11,917 bases of DNA from CAYLJV01 sp964554215. GTDB taxonomy: Archaea; Hadarchaeota; Hadarchaeia; Hadarchaeales; JAGGTB01. Of the stretch, positions 1 to 6,788 are shown piece by piece. Below the pieces are notes generated by a model. The model did not search any database and had not been told where the DNA came from. It worked only from the letters and a program-made list of their open reading frames with translations. Position 1 is the first letter of the stretch, and each line of letters begins with the position of its first letter. Both the position numbers and the translations under genes were made by a program. The stretch lies in contig CAZKND010000043.1 in assembly GCA_964554215.1 (NCBI GenBank), forward strand, positions 1 to 11,917, in the 5' to 3' direction.

Positions 1-1319
1 TCCTCCGTCATCACCTCACTCATAGAATCAAAACCTTCCGCTATCGACTCCGCCAAATCCCAAGCAGTCACAATTCCAACAAGTTTGTTGTCATCGTCCG
101 AAACAGGGAGATGGGTCTGACCGCTCTTAGTCATTATCCTCGCAGCCTCATCGATAGGTGTATCATCCTCTATCACAGGAACGTCCGTAACCACATCCTC
201 AACTGAAATCTGAGAAAGAAAATCACTCACCATATGCTTCAACTGACCAGGTTCAACCAAGAAAGCATCGTGACCATAACTGGACTTAATCTCCGAATAA
301 GTAACCTCTACATCGTTAGCATTCAAAGCCCTGACAATCCTCTTCGATTGATAAGGAGGATACAACCAATCAGAAGACGTGGCTATGACCAAAAACTTAG
401 CCTCAACATCTTCGAAAGCCTCCTCCAAAGTCCTCTCTCCACCGTTCGTCAAATCGAAATAGTCAACCGCACGAGTGATGTACAGATAAGAATTAGCATC
501 AAACTCATCTACAAATTTTCCACCTTTGTAACGAAGATAACTCTCCACCTCAAAATCAACATCGAAATCGAAACCATAATCACCCTCACCTTGAAGCTCC
601 CTTCCAAACTTTTTCCTCATCGACTCATCGCTCAGATAAGTTATATGGCCAATCATGCGAGCCAACGAAAGTCCGTCATCAGGATGTTCTTCCTCATAAT
701 ACTCACCTTCATCCCACTTAGGATCGGACATGATAGCCCTCCTAGTCACCTCATTGAAAGCAATCTGCTTCGGAGAAGACCTAGCTGTCGTAGAAATCGG
801 AATGCTAAACCTCAACGAATCCGGATAAGAAACCGCCCACTCAAGGGCCTGCATCCCCCCTAAAGAACCGCCGGCCACAGCCAGAAGCTTATCTATACCT
901 AAATGATCTATCAGTTTTTTCTGAACCTTCACCATGTCGGACACAGTCACGACAGGGAAGTCCAAACCATAAGGCTCACCGGTCTCAGGATTGATGGAAG
1001 AGGGGCCGGTAGTACCCTTGCAACTCCCCAAAATGTTGGAAGATATAACGAAATATTTTTCCGTATCAAAAGCTTTTCCAGGTCCAATCATATTCTCCCA
1101 CCACCCAGGCTTCTCATCGCCTTCATGCCAACCTGCAGCGTGTGCGTCGCCGGACAAAGCGTGACAAACTAAAATAGCATTCGTCTTATCTTCATCCAAC
1201 TCCCCATAGGTCTCATAAGCTATATCTATAGGGCCGAACTTTTTCCCCGATTCGAGCTCTATCTCATCGTCATAGGTGTATTCTTGGGTCTCGACCATTC
1301 CTACGGATCCCTCTTTCAA
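1..1319 (-). CDS. metX: Homoserine O-acetyltransferase with C-terminal CBS domains (3' end outside window)
   Basis: Acetylates homoserine with acetyl-CoA, the first committed step of methionine synthesis by the sulfhydrylation route; cytoplasmic alpha/beta hydrolase fold. The minus-strand frame stays open from 1319 to the window edge (about 439 codons). The nucleophile elbow GGSLGGMQ has Ser152, and the other triad residues are Asp317 (SSDW) and His350 (YGHDAF). From about residue 372 a CBS domain follows (SVEDVVTDVPVIEDDTPIDE, then GQTHLPVSDDD and GIVTAWDLAE), and a second one begins (MSEVMTE) where the window ends. I chose the TTG at 1319: GAGGTG lies 6 nt upstream, and the resulting KEGSVGMVETQ N-terminus matches my memory of methanogen MetX proteins. 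An ATG at 1298 is the alternative start. It begins 3 nt after the metY stop, so the two are surely one operon. The CBS pair suggests adenosyl-ligand (e.g. SAM) feedback, which is inference. Confidence 0.93.
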   Translation of the reverse strand, partial: MKEGSVGMVETQEYTYDDEIELESGKKFGPIDIAYETYGELDEDKTNAILVCHALSGDAHAAGWHEGDEKPGWWENMIGPGKAFDTEKYFVISSNILGSCKGTTGPSSINPETGEPYGLDFPVVTVSDMVKVQKKLIDHLGIDKLLAVAGGSLGGMQALEWAVSYPDSLRFSIPISTTARSSPKQIAFNEVTRRAIMSDPKWDEGEYYEEEHPDDGLSLARMIGHITYLSDESMRKKFGRELQGEGDYGFDFDVDFEVESYLRYKGGKFVDEFDANSYLYITRAVDYFDLTNGGERTLEEAFEDVEAKFLVIATSSDWLYPPYQSKRIVRALNANDVEVTYSEIKSSYGHDAFLVEPGQLKHMVSDFLSQISVEDVVTDVPVIEDDTPIDEAARIMTKSGQTHLPVSDDDNKLVGIVTAWDLAESIAEGFDSMSEVMTE

Positions 1320-1322
1320 TAT

Positions 1323-2615
1323 TTACACCTCTTTGAGGGCCTGATCCAAGTCTTCTAAAATATCTCCCTCATTCTCTATACCTACGGATAGTCTGACGAA
1401 GTCTTCCGTCACTCCCCCTTCCCTCCTCTGTTCCGGAGTCAGCTGGGAGTGAGTGGTCGACCACGGATGTATAGCCAACGATTTCGCGTCTCCGACATTG
1501 GCCAGGTGGGAGAAGAGTTCCAAGTTTTCTATAAATTCGCTACCTGCATCTGCTCCGCCTTTTACACCGAACCCTACCATGCCTCCGTAACCGTTCTTGA
1601 GGTATTTTTTCGCCAGTCCGTGTGTAGGATGGTCCGAAAGTCCCGGGTATGCAACCCAGTCCACCTTCGGATGGTCCTCCAAAAATTCTGCAACCTTTTC
1701 CGCATTCTCAGAATGTCTCTCCATTCGTACATGCAAAGTCTCCAAACCTTGCAGAATCAGAAAAGCGTTGAAAGGACTCATACACGAACCCAAATCTCGA
1801 GTGAATCTGGATTTCAACTTTGTGATATAAGATAATTCTTCAAATTCTTCCCAATAGTTCAAACCGCCTCGATAACCCTCATCGATATCTGTGATCTCCG
1901 GAAAATCACCCTCGGACCAGTCAAAGTTTCCGGAATCGGTGACAAGCCCACCCATGACAGTTCCGTGACCGCTCAACCATTTCGTTGCAGAATGTGTAAC
2001 GATATCCGCACCCCACTCAATCGGGTTTGCCAAATGCGGGGTAGCGAAAGTATTATCGACAAACAGAGGGACATCATTCTCATGAGCTACGTTAGCAACC
2101 TCTTCTATATCCAAAACATTGAGCTTGGGATTCCCAATAGTCTCTCCAAAAACGGCCTTAGTCTTCTCATCTATAGCTTCCTGAAAACTTTCCGGATCCG
2201 GATCCACGAACTCAACATCAATCCCGAACTTTTCCGAAAAGGTAAGATCGAAAAGTGTAATCGTACCCCCGTATAGAGCCTTCGAAGCCACTATCTTGTC
2301 TCCAGAGCTGGCTATGGTTAGCAGTGAAAGAGTTGTAGCCGCCTGTCCTGACGATGTAGAGGCTGCAGCTATCCCGCCTTCCAGCTTAGCAATCCTTCTT
2401 TCAAGTACCTCATATGTCGGGTTGGTCAAACGGCTATATATCTGACCGGGAAAATCAGGAGATTTTAAAGCGAACAGATTGGACGCCTGCTCAGTATCTT
2501 GAAAATTATAAGCTACAGTGGGGTAAATAGGAGGTGCTCTAGACCCTTTGTTCGACTCAGGATCATACCCTGCATGGAGAGCATTTGTTTCTATATCATA
2601 CTCTTTATCAGCCAT
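1323..2615 (-). CDS. metY: O-acetylhomoserine sulfhydrylase (PLP enzyme)
   Basis: Converts O-acetylhomoserine and sulfide to homocysteine; cytoplasmic member of the Cys/Met-metabolism PLP family. The 430 residues are the usual length for the family. The PLP lysine is Lys212 in SATKWLSGHG, the cofactor-binding aspartate lies in VDNTFATP (186-193), and the phosphate/active-site tyrosine segment is QIYSRLTNPT (58-67). The C-terminal SLAIHPWSTTHSQL and VRLSVGIE blocks are typical of O-acetylhomoserine rather than cystathionine enzymes. The start is ATG at 2615 with GGGTG 9 nt upstream. It is the first gene of the operon with metX, whose product supplies its substrate. The stop is TAA. The identification is firm at the family level; use of O-acetylhomoserine is supported by the metX neighbour. 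Confidence 0.95.
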   Translation of the reverse strand: MADKEYDIETNALHAGYDPESNKGSRAPPIYPTVAYNFQDTEQASNLFALKSPDFPGQIYSRLTNPTYEVLERRIAKLEGGIAAASTSSGQAATTLSLLTIASSGDKIVASKALYGGTITLFDLTFSEKFGIDVEFVDPDPESFQEAIDEKTKAVFGETIGNPKLNVLDIEEVANVAHENDVPLFVDNTFATPHLANPIEWGADIVTHSATKWLSGHGTVMGGLVTDSGNFDWSEGDFPEITDIDEGYRGGLNYWEEFEELSYITKLKSRFTRDLGSCMSPFNAFLILQGLETLHVRMERHSENAEKVAEFLEDHPKVDWVAYPGLSDHPTHGLAKKYLKNGYGGMVGFGVKGGADAGSEFIENLELFSHLANVGDAKSLAIHPWSTTHSQLTPEQRREGGVTEDFVRLSVGIENEGDILEDLDQALKEV

Positions 2616-2710
2616 CCGAACTCACACCCTTTAGCTATCAGGTAAATCTCAATCTATAATTACTATTTCTATTGATTTAATTCTCATCAAATATCCTTTA
2701 AATAGTAGGA
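2616..2710 (-). promoter_or_regulatory. Upstream region of the metY-metX operon
   Basis: On the minus strand a TATA-like box CTATTTAAAGG lies at about 2706-2696 and a second AT-rich candidate (AGTAATTATAGA) at about 2663-2652. The first implies a leader of about 60 nt, the second about 15 nt. The ribosome binding site GGGTG is at 2629-2625. I see no convincing riboswitch fold. Positions are by eye. Confidence 0.4.
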
Positions 2711-2724
2711 TATGGATAGAACTA

Positions 2725-2785
2725 GGATAAAATAAAATACAGTCAAATCGCTGAATCGATAAATTCCTTCAAACCGGAAAGAATT
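2725..2785 (-). terminator. Hairpin plus T-tract after rubrerythrin
   Basis: Read on the minus strand, AATTCTTTC and GAAGGAATT (2785-2777 and 2770-2762) form a 9-bp stem with one U-G wobble and a 6-nt loop, starting 9 nt after the rubrerythrin stop. About 20 nt further on is a T-rich run (TGTATTTTATTTTATCC, 2741-2725). Archaeal terminators usually need only the T-tract; having both makes termination here likely. Confidence 0.6.
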
Positions 2786-2794
2786 GCTCCGTAA

Positions 2795-3337
2795 TTATTC
2801 AAACTCTTTGAACTCTTCCTTCTCAGCACCACAAACAGGACATCTTTCAGGGGCGTCACCTTCTTTCGTATAACCACATACGCTGCAAATACTGACTTTA
2901 TCGAGATCTATATCCTCATCTTTTTCCACTTTTTCCTTAGCATCTTCGTACATCTTAGCATGAATTTTTTCAGCCCTCAAAGCCCATTCAAAAGTCTGAA
3001 CTGCTTCAGATTCGTCCTGAAAATCAGCAACCTTTCGATATGTCGGGTACATTTCCTCTATTTCAAAAGTTTCTCCATCGATACCCTTCTGAAGGTTTTC
3101 CACAGTATTTCCTAAACCGTATGGATTTTCTCCAGAGAACATACCTTCTCTCTGAGGCATCCTTTCTAGATGGTTAGAGGCATGAACTCGCTCAGCAAAA
3201 GCTATAGCTCGGAACAACAGGCCCACATTAGGGTAGCCTTCTTCCACTGCAACTTTTGCATAATTTTCATACCTCATATGTGCTTGACTTTCCCCTGCAA
3301 ACGCATTAAAGAGATTTTGTTCAGTCATCTCATGCAT
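2795..3337 (-). CDS. rbr: Rubrerythrin
   Basis: Non-haem iron peroxidase that reduces hydrogen peroxide with electrons from rubredoxin or NAD(P)H systems; cytoplasmic oxidative-stress defence in anaerobes. It has an N-terminal four-helix diiron domain (FAGESQAHMRY, then FAERVHASNH and RAEKIH carrying the Glu and His ligands). A C-terminal rubredoxin-like knuckle follows, with CSVC and CPVC pairs (Cys151/154 and 166/169 counted from the ATG). I chose the ATG at 3337 (MHEMTEQNL), which matches the usual family N-terminus; it gives 180 residues. GTG at 3349 is also in frame and would suit a leaderless transcript, since an AT-rich box (TTAAGAATAA, 3380-3371) lies about 27 nt upstream of it. It appears to be a single-gene unit. 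Confidence 0.95.
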   Translation of the reverse strand: MHEMTEQNLFNAFAGESQAHMRYENYAKVAVEEGYPNVGLLFRAIAFAERVHASNHLERMPQREGMFSGENPYGLGNTVENLQKGIDGETFEIEEMYPTYRKVADFQDESEAVQTFEWALRAEKIHAKMYEDAKEKVEKDEDIDLDKVSICSVCGYTKEGDAPERCPVCGAEKEEFKEFE

Positions 3338-3428
3338 ATTTATCAACACTAGTTAGTCTTTACAACTGGATTATTCTTAACTTTTACCTATCGAACAAAC
3401 ATGGTGAAGATAAGTCTAACTCAACTTC
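3338..3428 (-). promoter_or_regulatory. Gap holding the likely rubrerythrin promoter
   Basis: This short gap lies between the PolB2 stop and rubrerythrin. On the minus strand it contains AAAAGTTAAGAATAATCC (about 3387-3370), a weak BRE/TATA-like element suitably placed for a transcript starting near 3349. No strong T-rich terminator for PolB2 is visible, so some readthrough transcription into rubrerythrin is possible. Confidence 0.35.
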
Positions 3429-5261
3429 TCAACTTAATCTTCTCTGATTCACTCCTTCAATTATTCTCTTTATCTTCTTTTCAGTATAGGAAAAAGGATT
3501 CAAAATTTCTTCAGCTGCTCTTACTAACCTATCAATATACCAATCCTCATCATATACTCTTCCATTAGCCAGCTGAACCGGCTTCACTCTATTCTTAGGA
3601 TAATCCGCACTCGCATCCGTTACAATATATTTTACCTGTTGACCAGCATGAAGTTCTACTCCAGCATCCCTAAGCTGATTAGCAGCTAAAACAGTCCGCA
3701 CATTCCCACTATAAGAATCCGGATCCTTTGACAATCTTTTACTTACAGAAAGTTTTTCCAGTCCAACTTGACCATTCCTAATCTTCTCCGCAAAACTTTT
3801 GAGAACATCCAAAGCCTCTGGAATCCTTTTTTCAAACTCCGATCTGTCTTCTGCTGGAGCCAATCTCTCCAAAATTTCTTCCTGAGCATCAACTACCATC
3901 CCGGGAGAATCACTTCTCTTGGAAGACACACCTTTCGCTTTTATATCTCCACCCTCCGAGACACCATAGTACCTATTCATAACTGGAAGGTGAGAAGATT
4001 CTCTCGAGTGTGGAAAAACTATCCACTTGTACTTCTCCTCCACACCAATCGGCAGATCAGTCCTACTCTCTATCTTTTCACAAAGCTCTTCCAACTCCTC
4101 AACATCAATCTCGGACCTCCTAACCCAAAGTGAATCCACAATCCCATGAAGAATTTCAAAACCATTCTCTTCCGCTATCCTAGACGCCTCTCTAAGCTTT
4201 TCTCGAGCATAAGCAGTCACAGCCTCATGAGCTTCTATCCTGCCAAATTTCGAATTTTTATAGCCCAAATAGCCGAAACTGGTGACGAGTATCCATTTCA
4301 AAGCACTCTGACGAGCCTCATATATCCAATTTTCATTAGACGTATCCTCTTCATCCAGCAGTTCTTTATAACGCTTTCTTTTCTTCAAAATAGGATCTAA
4401 AACCCGAGGGATTATCCCTTCTTGCTTTTCACAAATCCTATACTCTAACTCCGGAACTCTTCGATCAGAATCAGGACAACAATCACAGAAAACAGTCTCA
4501 GGACTTACATTATACTTCATCATCAGAGTTGGATAAAAAGAACTAAAATCCACTTCCCCTACATCTTCATGAAAACCCAACTCGGGCTCGTAGATAAACC
4601 CTCCTCTATCAGCTTTCAAAAGTTTCTCGGCACTCTTGAAATCCTCAGGCTCATTCTTCTTCCAAGGGATCAAAATATCCTTTCCTTGGGCCCTAAATAT
4701 CTGAAGATTGGTCATGACCGATCCAATACTACTCCTAGCTGTTTCCTGAAGAGGTGTCCTAGTGGTCCTTGCCAATTCAACCAAACCTTCCAACCCACAT
4801 TTATCGTAAATAAAAGAATTCTGAGTATCGATATGAATCCTCCCATTCAATCGGTGAGGCGAAGCCCGATAATAGGTTCTACCATAACTAGAATATGAAA
4901 AACCTTCTTTATCCTCACCCTCAAACGGTTTCGATTCTCTACCCAAAATCAGTTTATCCAATATATTATTCGCTCTTGCTCTTTCAACCAGATAGGGAAA
5001 ATCCCAAGAATCGCCACCTTCCGTCAGTATTACATCCGGATCTCTTTCCTTTACCTCATTAACCAATCTTAAAATTTTATCAGATTCAGTCCCCCCGTCA
5101 ACTACATCTTTTCTATCATCGGAAGACAACACTATTCGACTTATCAGGGCGTTAAAATCCGAACCTTTTCTAGTACTCTCTGAAATCACGTTTATTTTCA
5201 ATTTAGCAAACGGAGGTAATTCATAGTCTACCGAACTGGAAGAATCCGCCAGATCAAATTC
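3429..5261 (-). CDS. polB2: PolB2-type family B DNA polymerase, C-terminal part (exonuclease-like, palm, fingers, thumb), after an in-frame TAG
   Basis: Carries the exonuclease-like and polymerase domains of a family B polymerase of the archaeal PolB2 group. Numbering from the TTG at 5201: motif A is VDFSSFYP with Asp218, motif B is ALKWILVTSFGYLGY with Lys302, and motif C is HGIVDS with Asp356. Motif C replaces the usual YGDTDS; the first Asp is lost but the second, catalytic one is kept. The Exo I DxE is replaced by NVIS near the start, so proofreading is probably absent. A Cys-rich stretch FCDCC (238-242) precedes the fingers. The open frame runs directly on from the TAG at 5264-5262. Residues after it (SSSSVDYELPPFAKL) are family-like, so the true gene is continuous with the N-terminal part. 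The TTG at 5201 is a poor separate start because it has no ribosome binding site. Expected role: translesion or repair synthesis (inferred from family). Confidence 0.88.
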   Translation of the reverse strand, partial: EFDLADSSSSVDYELPPFAKLKINVISESTRKGSDFNALISRIVLSSDDRKDVVDGGTESDKILRLVNEVKERDPDVILTEGGDSWDFPYLVERARANNILDKLILGRESKPFEGEDKEGFSYSSYGRTYYRASPHRLNGRIHIDTQNSFIYDKCGLEGLVELARTTRTPLQETARSSIGSVMTNLQIFRAQGKDILIPWKKNEPEDFKSAEKLLKADRGGFIYEPELGFHEDVGEVDFSSFYPTLMMKYNVSPETVFCDCCPDSDRRVPELEYRICEKQEGIIPRVLDPILKKRKRYKELLDEEDTSNENWIYEARQSALKWILVTSFGYLGYKNSKFGRIEAHEAVTAYAREKLREASRIAEENGFEILHGIVDSLWVRRSEIDVEELEELCEKIESRTDLPIGVEEKYKWIVFPHSRESSHLPVMNRYYGVSEGGDIKAKGVSSKRSDSPGMVVDAQEEILERLAPAEDRSEFEKRIPEALDVLKSFAEKIRNGQVGLEKLSVSKRLSKDPDSYSGNVRTVLAANQLRDAGVELHAGQQVKYIVTDASADYPKNRVKPVQLANGRVYDEDWYIDRLVRAAEEILNPFSYTEKKIKRIIEGVNQRRLS

Positions 5262-5264
5262 CTA
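5262..5264 (-). other. In-frame TAG codon inside polB2 (candidate readthrough or pyrrolysine site)
   Basis: The plus-strand triplet CTA reads TAG on the minus strand. The codons on both sides are in the same frame (5711 and 5201 differ by 510, a multiple of 3) and no other stop interrupts them. Before it the protein ends GRMEISDILN; after it comes EFDLADSSSSVDYELPP. It lies in an acidic linker between the N-terminal and exonuclease-like domains, where an extra residue would be tolerated. Whether it is decoded, or is a mutation or sequencing error, cannot be decided from this window. Confidence 0.75.
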
Positions 5265-5711
5265 ATTCAAAATATCCGATATTTCCATCCTCCCTAGAGG
5301 AAAAAGTCCCTTATCATGCAAGTACTTCTGAGCCTGAGAAACATCCACATTAAAAAGAGAATAATCCTGATAGCTCCCCATATCTAGAATCCTATAAGCT
5401 AAATCAAGAATATCCTCCCTCGAACCAAAAATAATCTTCAAAACTTGCGATTTTTCCGTATCTCCAGGCCCAACAAATTTTTCGTCAAACTCCACCTCTT
5501 CAACTCTTTCATCATCTTTAACTTCCGAAATTAAACGATTCAAATCATCAGAGGCCCCGTTAACAAAAATATGGGGTTCATACTCATCCTTAAGCAAATA
5601 AAAATCATCTTCCCCTTTAACGCAAATAGTCATCTCTTTCCTACCAGTGGGATACAAATCTAAAAGCCACCCCTCAATATCGGACAACCCATCACCCCTC
5701 CCTGATTTCAT
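5262..5711 (-). CDS. polB2: PolB2-type family B DNA polymerase, N-terminal domain, ending at in-frame TAG
   Basis: N-terminal domain of the same polymerase as the downstream part. GWLLDLYP and the segment FYLLKDEYEPHIFV resemble the opening strands of family B polymerases, and VSQAQKYLHDKGLFPLGRMEI is the usual end of that domain before the exonuclease region. The ATG at 5711 overlaps the upstream gene by 20 nt. A better start may be the TTG at 5687: it follows a strong GGGGTGAT site (5698-5691) and lies 4 nt after the upstream stop. With the TAG read through, the protein would be about 752-760 residues, a plausible PolB2 length. Alone, this 149-residue piece has no catalytic residues. It is the third gene of a tight cluster with the small GRTVPTFR protein and the RadA-like protein. 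Confidence 0.85.
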   Translation of the reverse strand: MKSGRGDGLSDIEGWLLDLYPTGRKEMTICVKGEDDFYLLKDEYEPHIFVNGASDDLNRLISEVKDDERVEEVEFDEKFVGPGDTEKSQVLKIIFGSREDILDLAYRILDMGSYQDYSLFNVDVSQAQKYLHDKGLFPLGRMEISDILN

Positions 5712-5970
5712 CCAGTTCTTTCCTGAGATTACGAATCTCCTTTTCCTGCTCTAACAAAATAGACATCAACATCGTGCGGAAAGGTTCGGGTCTAGAAGCT
5801 TGAGAACCAGCCGAAACATGTTTTCTAGAATAGTTTAGAATCCTATCTATTATTTTCCTCTCCTCTTTCCTAAGCGCCTCTTGAAATTTCTCCCATTTTT
5901 CTATTTCTTTCTCCAGAGCCTTTCGAAAAGTCGGTACAGTTCTACCTATCTTAATCACCCACATAATCAT
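5692..5970 (-). CDS. Small helical protein with GRTVPTFR motif, partner of PolB2 cluster
   Basis: A 92-residue protein, mostly charged and predicted helical. It opens with IGRTVPTFRKALEKEIEKW, has a middle ARPEPFRTMLMSILLEQE-like segment (SRPEPFRTMLMSILLEQE), and ends in a Glu/Lys/Arg-rich likely coiled coil. I recall an archaeal family of similar small proteins starting MGRTxPTFR (DUF8156 in haloarchaea, from memory); no biochemical function is known to me. It overlaps the RadA-like gene upstream by 20 nt, and its end overlaps the first candidate start of polB2, so the three are probably translationally coupled. ATG 5970 and ATG 5964 are both possible starts. By position, a structural or adaptor role with the polymerase is a reasonable guess, no more. 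Confidence 0.85.
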   Translation of the reverse strand: MIMWVIKIGRTVPTFRKALEKEIEKWEKFQEALRKEERKIIDRILNYSRKHVSAGSQASRPEPFRTMLMSILLEQEKEIRNLRKELDEIREG

Positions 5971-6652
5971 CTAACTTAACAAAATCAGAGTTAGAATCGT
6001 CCCCCGGAAAGGAAGAACTAAAAAGTTTGGACCAACCGGAAAAACCTTTCTCACATTCCAAGTCCAAGTCCTTACCCTCACCTTCAACCTTCAAAATAAT
6101 ATCGGCCAATTTCACAAGTTTTGATAATACAAAATTTTCCTCCAACTTTTGATGGTTTCTCAATGTCAGAATAACATCCTCTCTCCTAGATTCAAACTCT
6201 TTCAACTTACGGAAAATAGGTTCCAAAACTTTTTTCGCTTCATGTGAAGACATGCTAGACCTTAAAAAAGCAGAGGATAATCCGGTTATAACTATCAAAT
6301 CAGGACGATGTTTATCCAAAGCATTATCCATCTTTTCAAGAACCAAGGAAGACATCTGATAACCGGTAAAAGCCCTTGACACATAAATATCTCCAAGAAC
6401 GTTTCCCGGTTCCACATCAAGATATCTCGATATCTCAGAAATTTCATACGGATTAAAACAATTGCCGGCATCAAGCCAAAGAGTCGAAGCTTGTAAATCT
6501 TGACTTTCTCCATTCTGATGAAGTTTAACGGGTAGGAAGTGAGGAAGATCAAAACTAGACACATTACCCTTTTCCAGAAGTATGTAACCCTCTCGTTTAT
6601 CTGACAAAAAACTCTGGAAATTATCCATTACATGGGGAATATTTCTCTCCAT
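5951..6652 (-). CDS. RadA/RecA-like paralogue lacking Walker A (PolB2-associated)
   Basis: The 233 residues match the ATPase core of RadA/RecA recombinases from the middle onwards. LWLDAGNCFNPYEI (58-71) corresponds to the RadA 'IDTEnTFrPeRI' segment, GDIYVSRAFTGYQM (87-100) to 'NIyvaRAynsdHQm', and LIVITGLSSAF (119-129) to the Walker B strand. The N-terminal part, where GxxxxGKT should lie, has no P-loop, and no Walker B acidic residue is evident, so ATP hydrolysis is unlikely. It is the first gene of the cluster with the GRTVPTFR protein and PolB2. The start is ATG at 6652 with GGTGG about 7 nt upstream. By family context I infer an adaptor that links the polymerase to damaged DNA or RadA filaments, as ImuA does in bacteria. 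An ordinary RadA is excluded by size and the missing motif. Confidence 0.85.
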   Translation of the reverse strand: MERNIPHVMDNFQSFLSDKREGYILLEKGNVSSFDLPHFLPVKLHQNGESQDLQASTLWLDAGNCFNPYEISEISRYLDVEPGNVLGDIYVSRAFTGYQMSSLVLEKMDNALDKHRPDLIVITGLSSAFLRSSMSSHEAKKVLEPIFRKLKEFESRREDVILTLRNHQKLEENFVLSKLVKLADIILKVEGEGKDLDLECEKGFSGWSKLFSSSFPGDDSNSDFVKLDDYVGD

Positions 6653-6788
6653 TATAATCCACCAAGGGAATTAGAAATTAGATATAGGTAATAAAATGGG
6701 TTTTAGAGAGACCCCACTGAAACTTTTATCTAAAAAATATCCAAAAATCTCGATAATTAAAAAAGAAGAACAGAAGAGGACAAATACA
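6653..6788 (-). promoter_or_regulatory. Terminator of RAM-domain gene followed by promoter of PolB2 cluster
   Basis: On the minus strand, three T-runs (T6 at 6764-6759, T5 at 6747-6743, T6 at 6737-6732) follow the RAM-domain gene and look like an archaeal T-rich terminator. Further down, TTTTATTACCTATATCTAA (about 6699-6681) provides a TATA-like box for the RadA-like/PolB2 cluster, with GGTGGAT at about 6664-6658 as the ribosome binding site. Confidence 0.5.

Noticed and set aside
234..863. Plus-strand open frame of 209 codons over metX
   Set aside because: It lies opposite the metX coding sequence, whose minus-strand frame carries catalytic motifs. The plus-strand translation has no family features.
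903..1172. Plus-strand open frame of 89 codons
   Set aside because: Antisense shadow of metX with no recognisable protein character.
1449..2276. Plus-strand open frames over metY
   Set aside because: Antisense shadows of a well-supported PLP enzyme; no ribosome binding sites or motifs.
3768..4898. Plus-strand open frames over polB2
   Set aside because: They are opposite conserved polymerase motifs A to C and show no coding character of their own.
6295..6564. Second minus-strand frame inside the RadA-like gene
   Set aside because: Out-of-frame shadow; the RadA-like frame has family motifs through the same bases.
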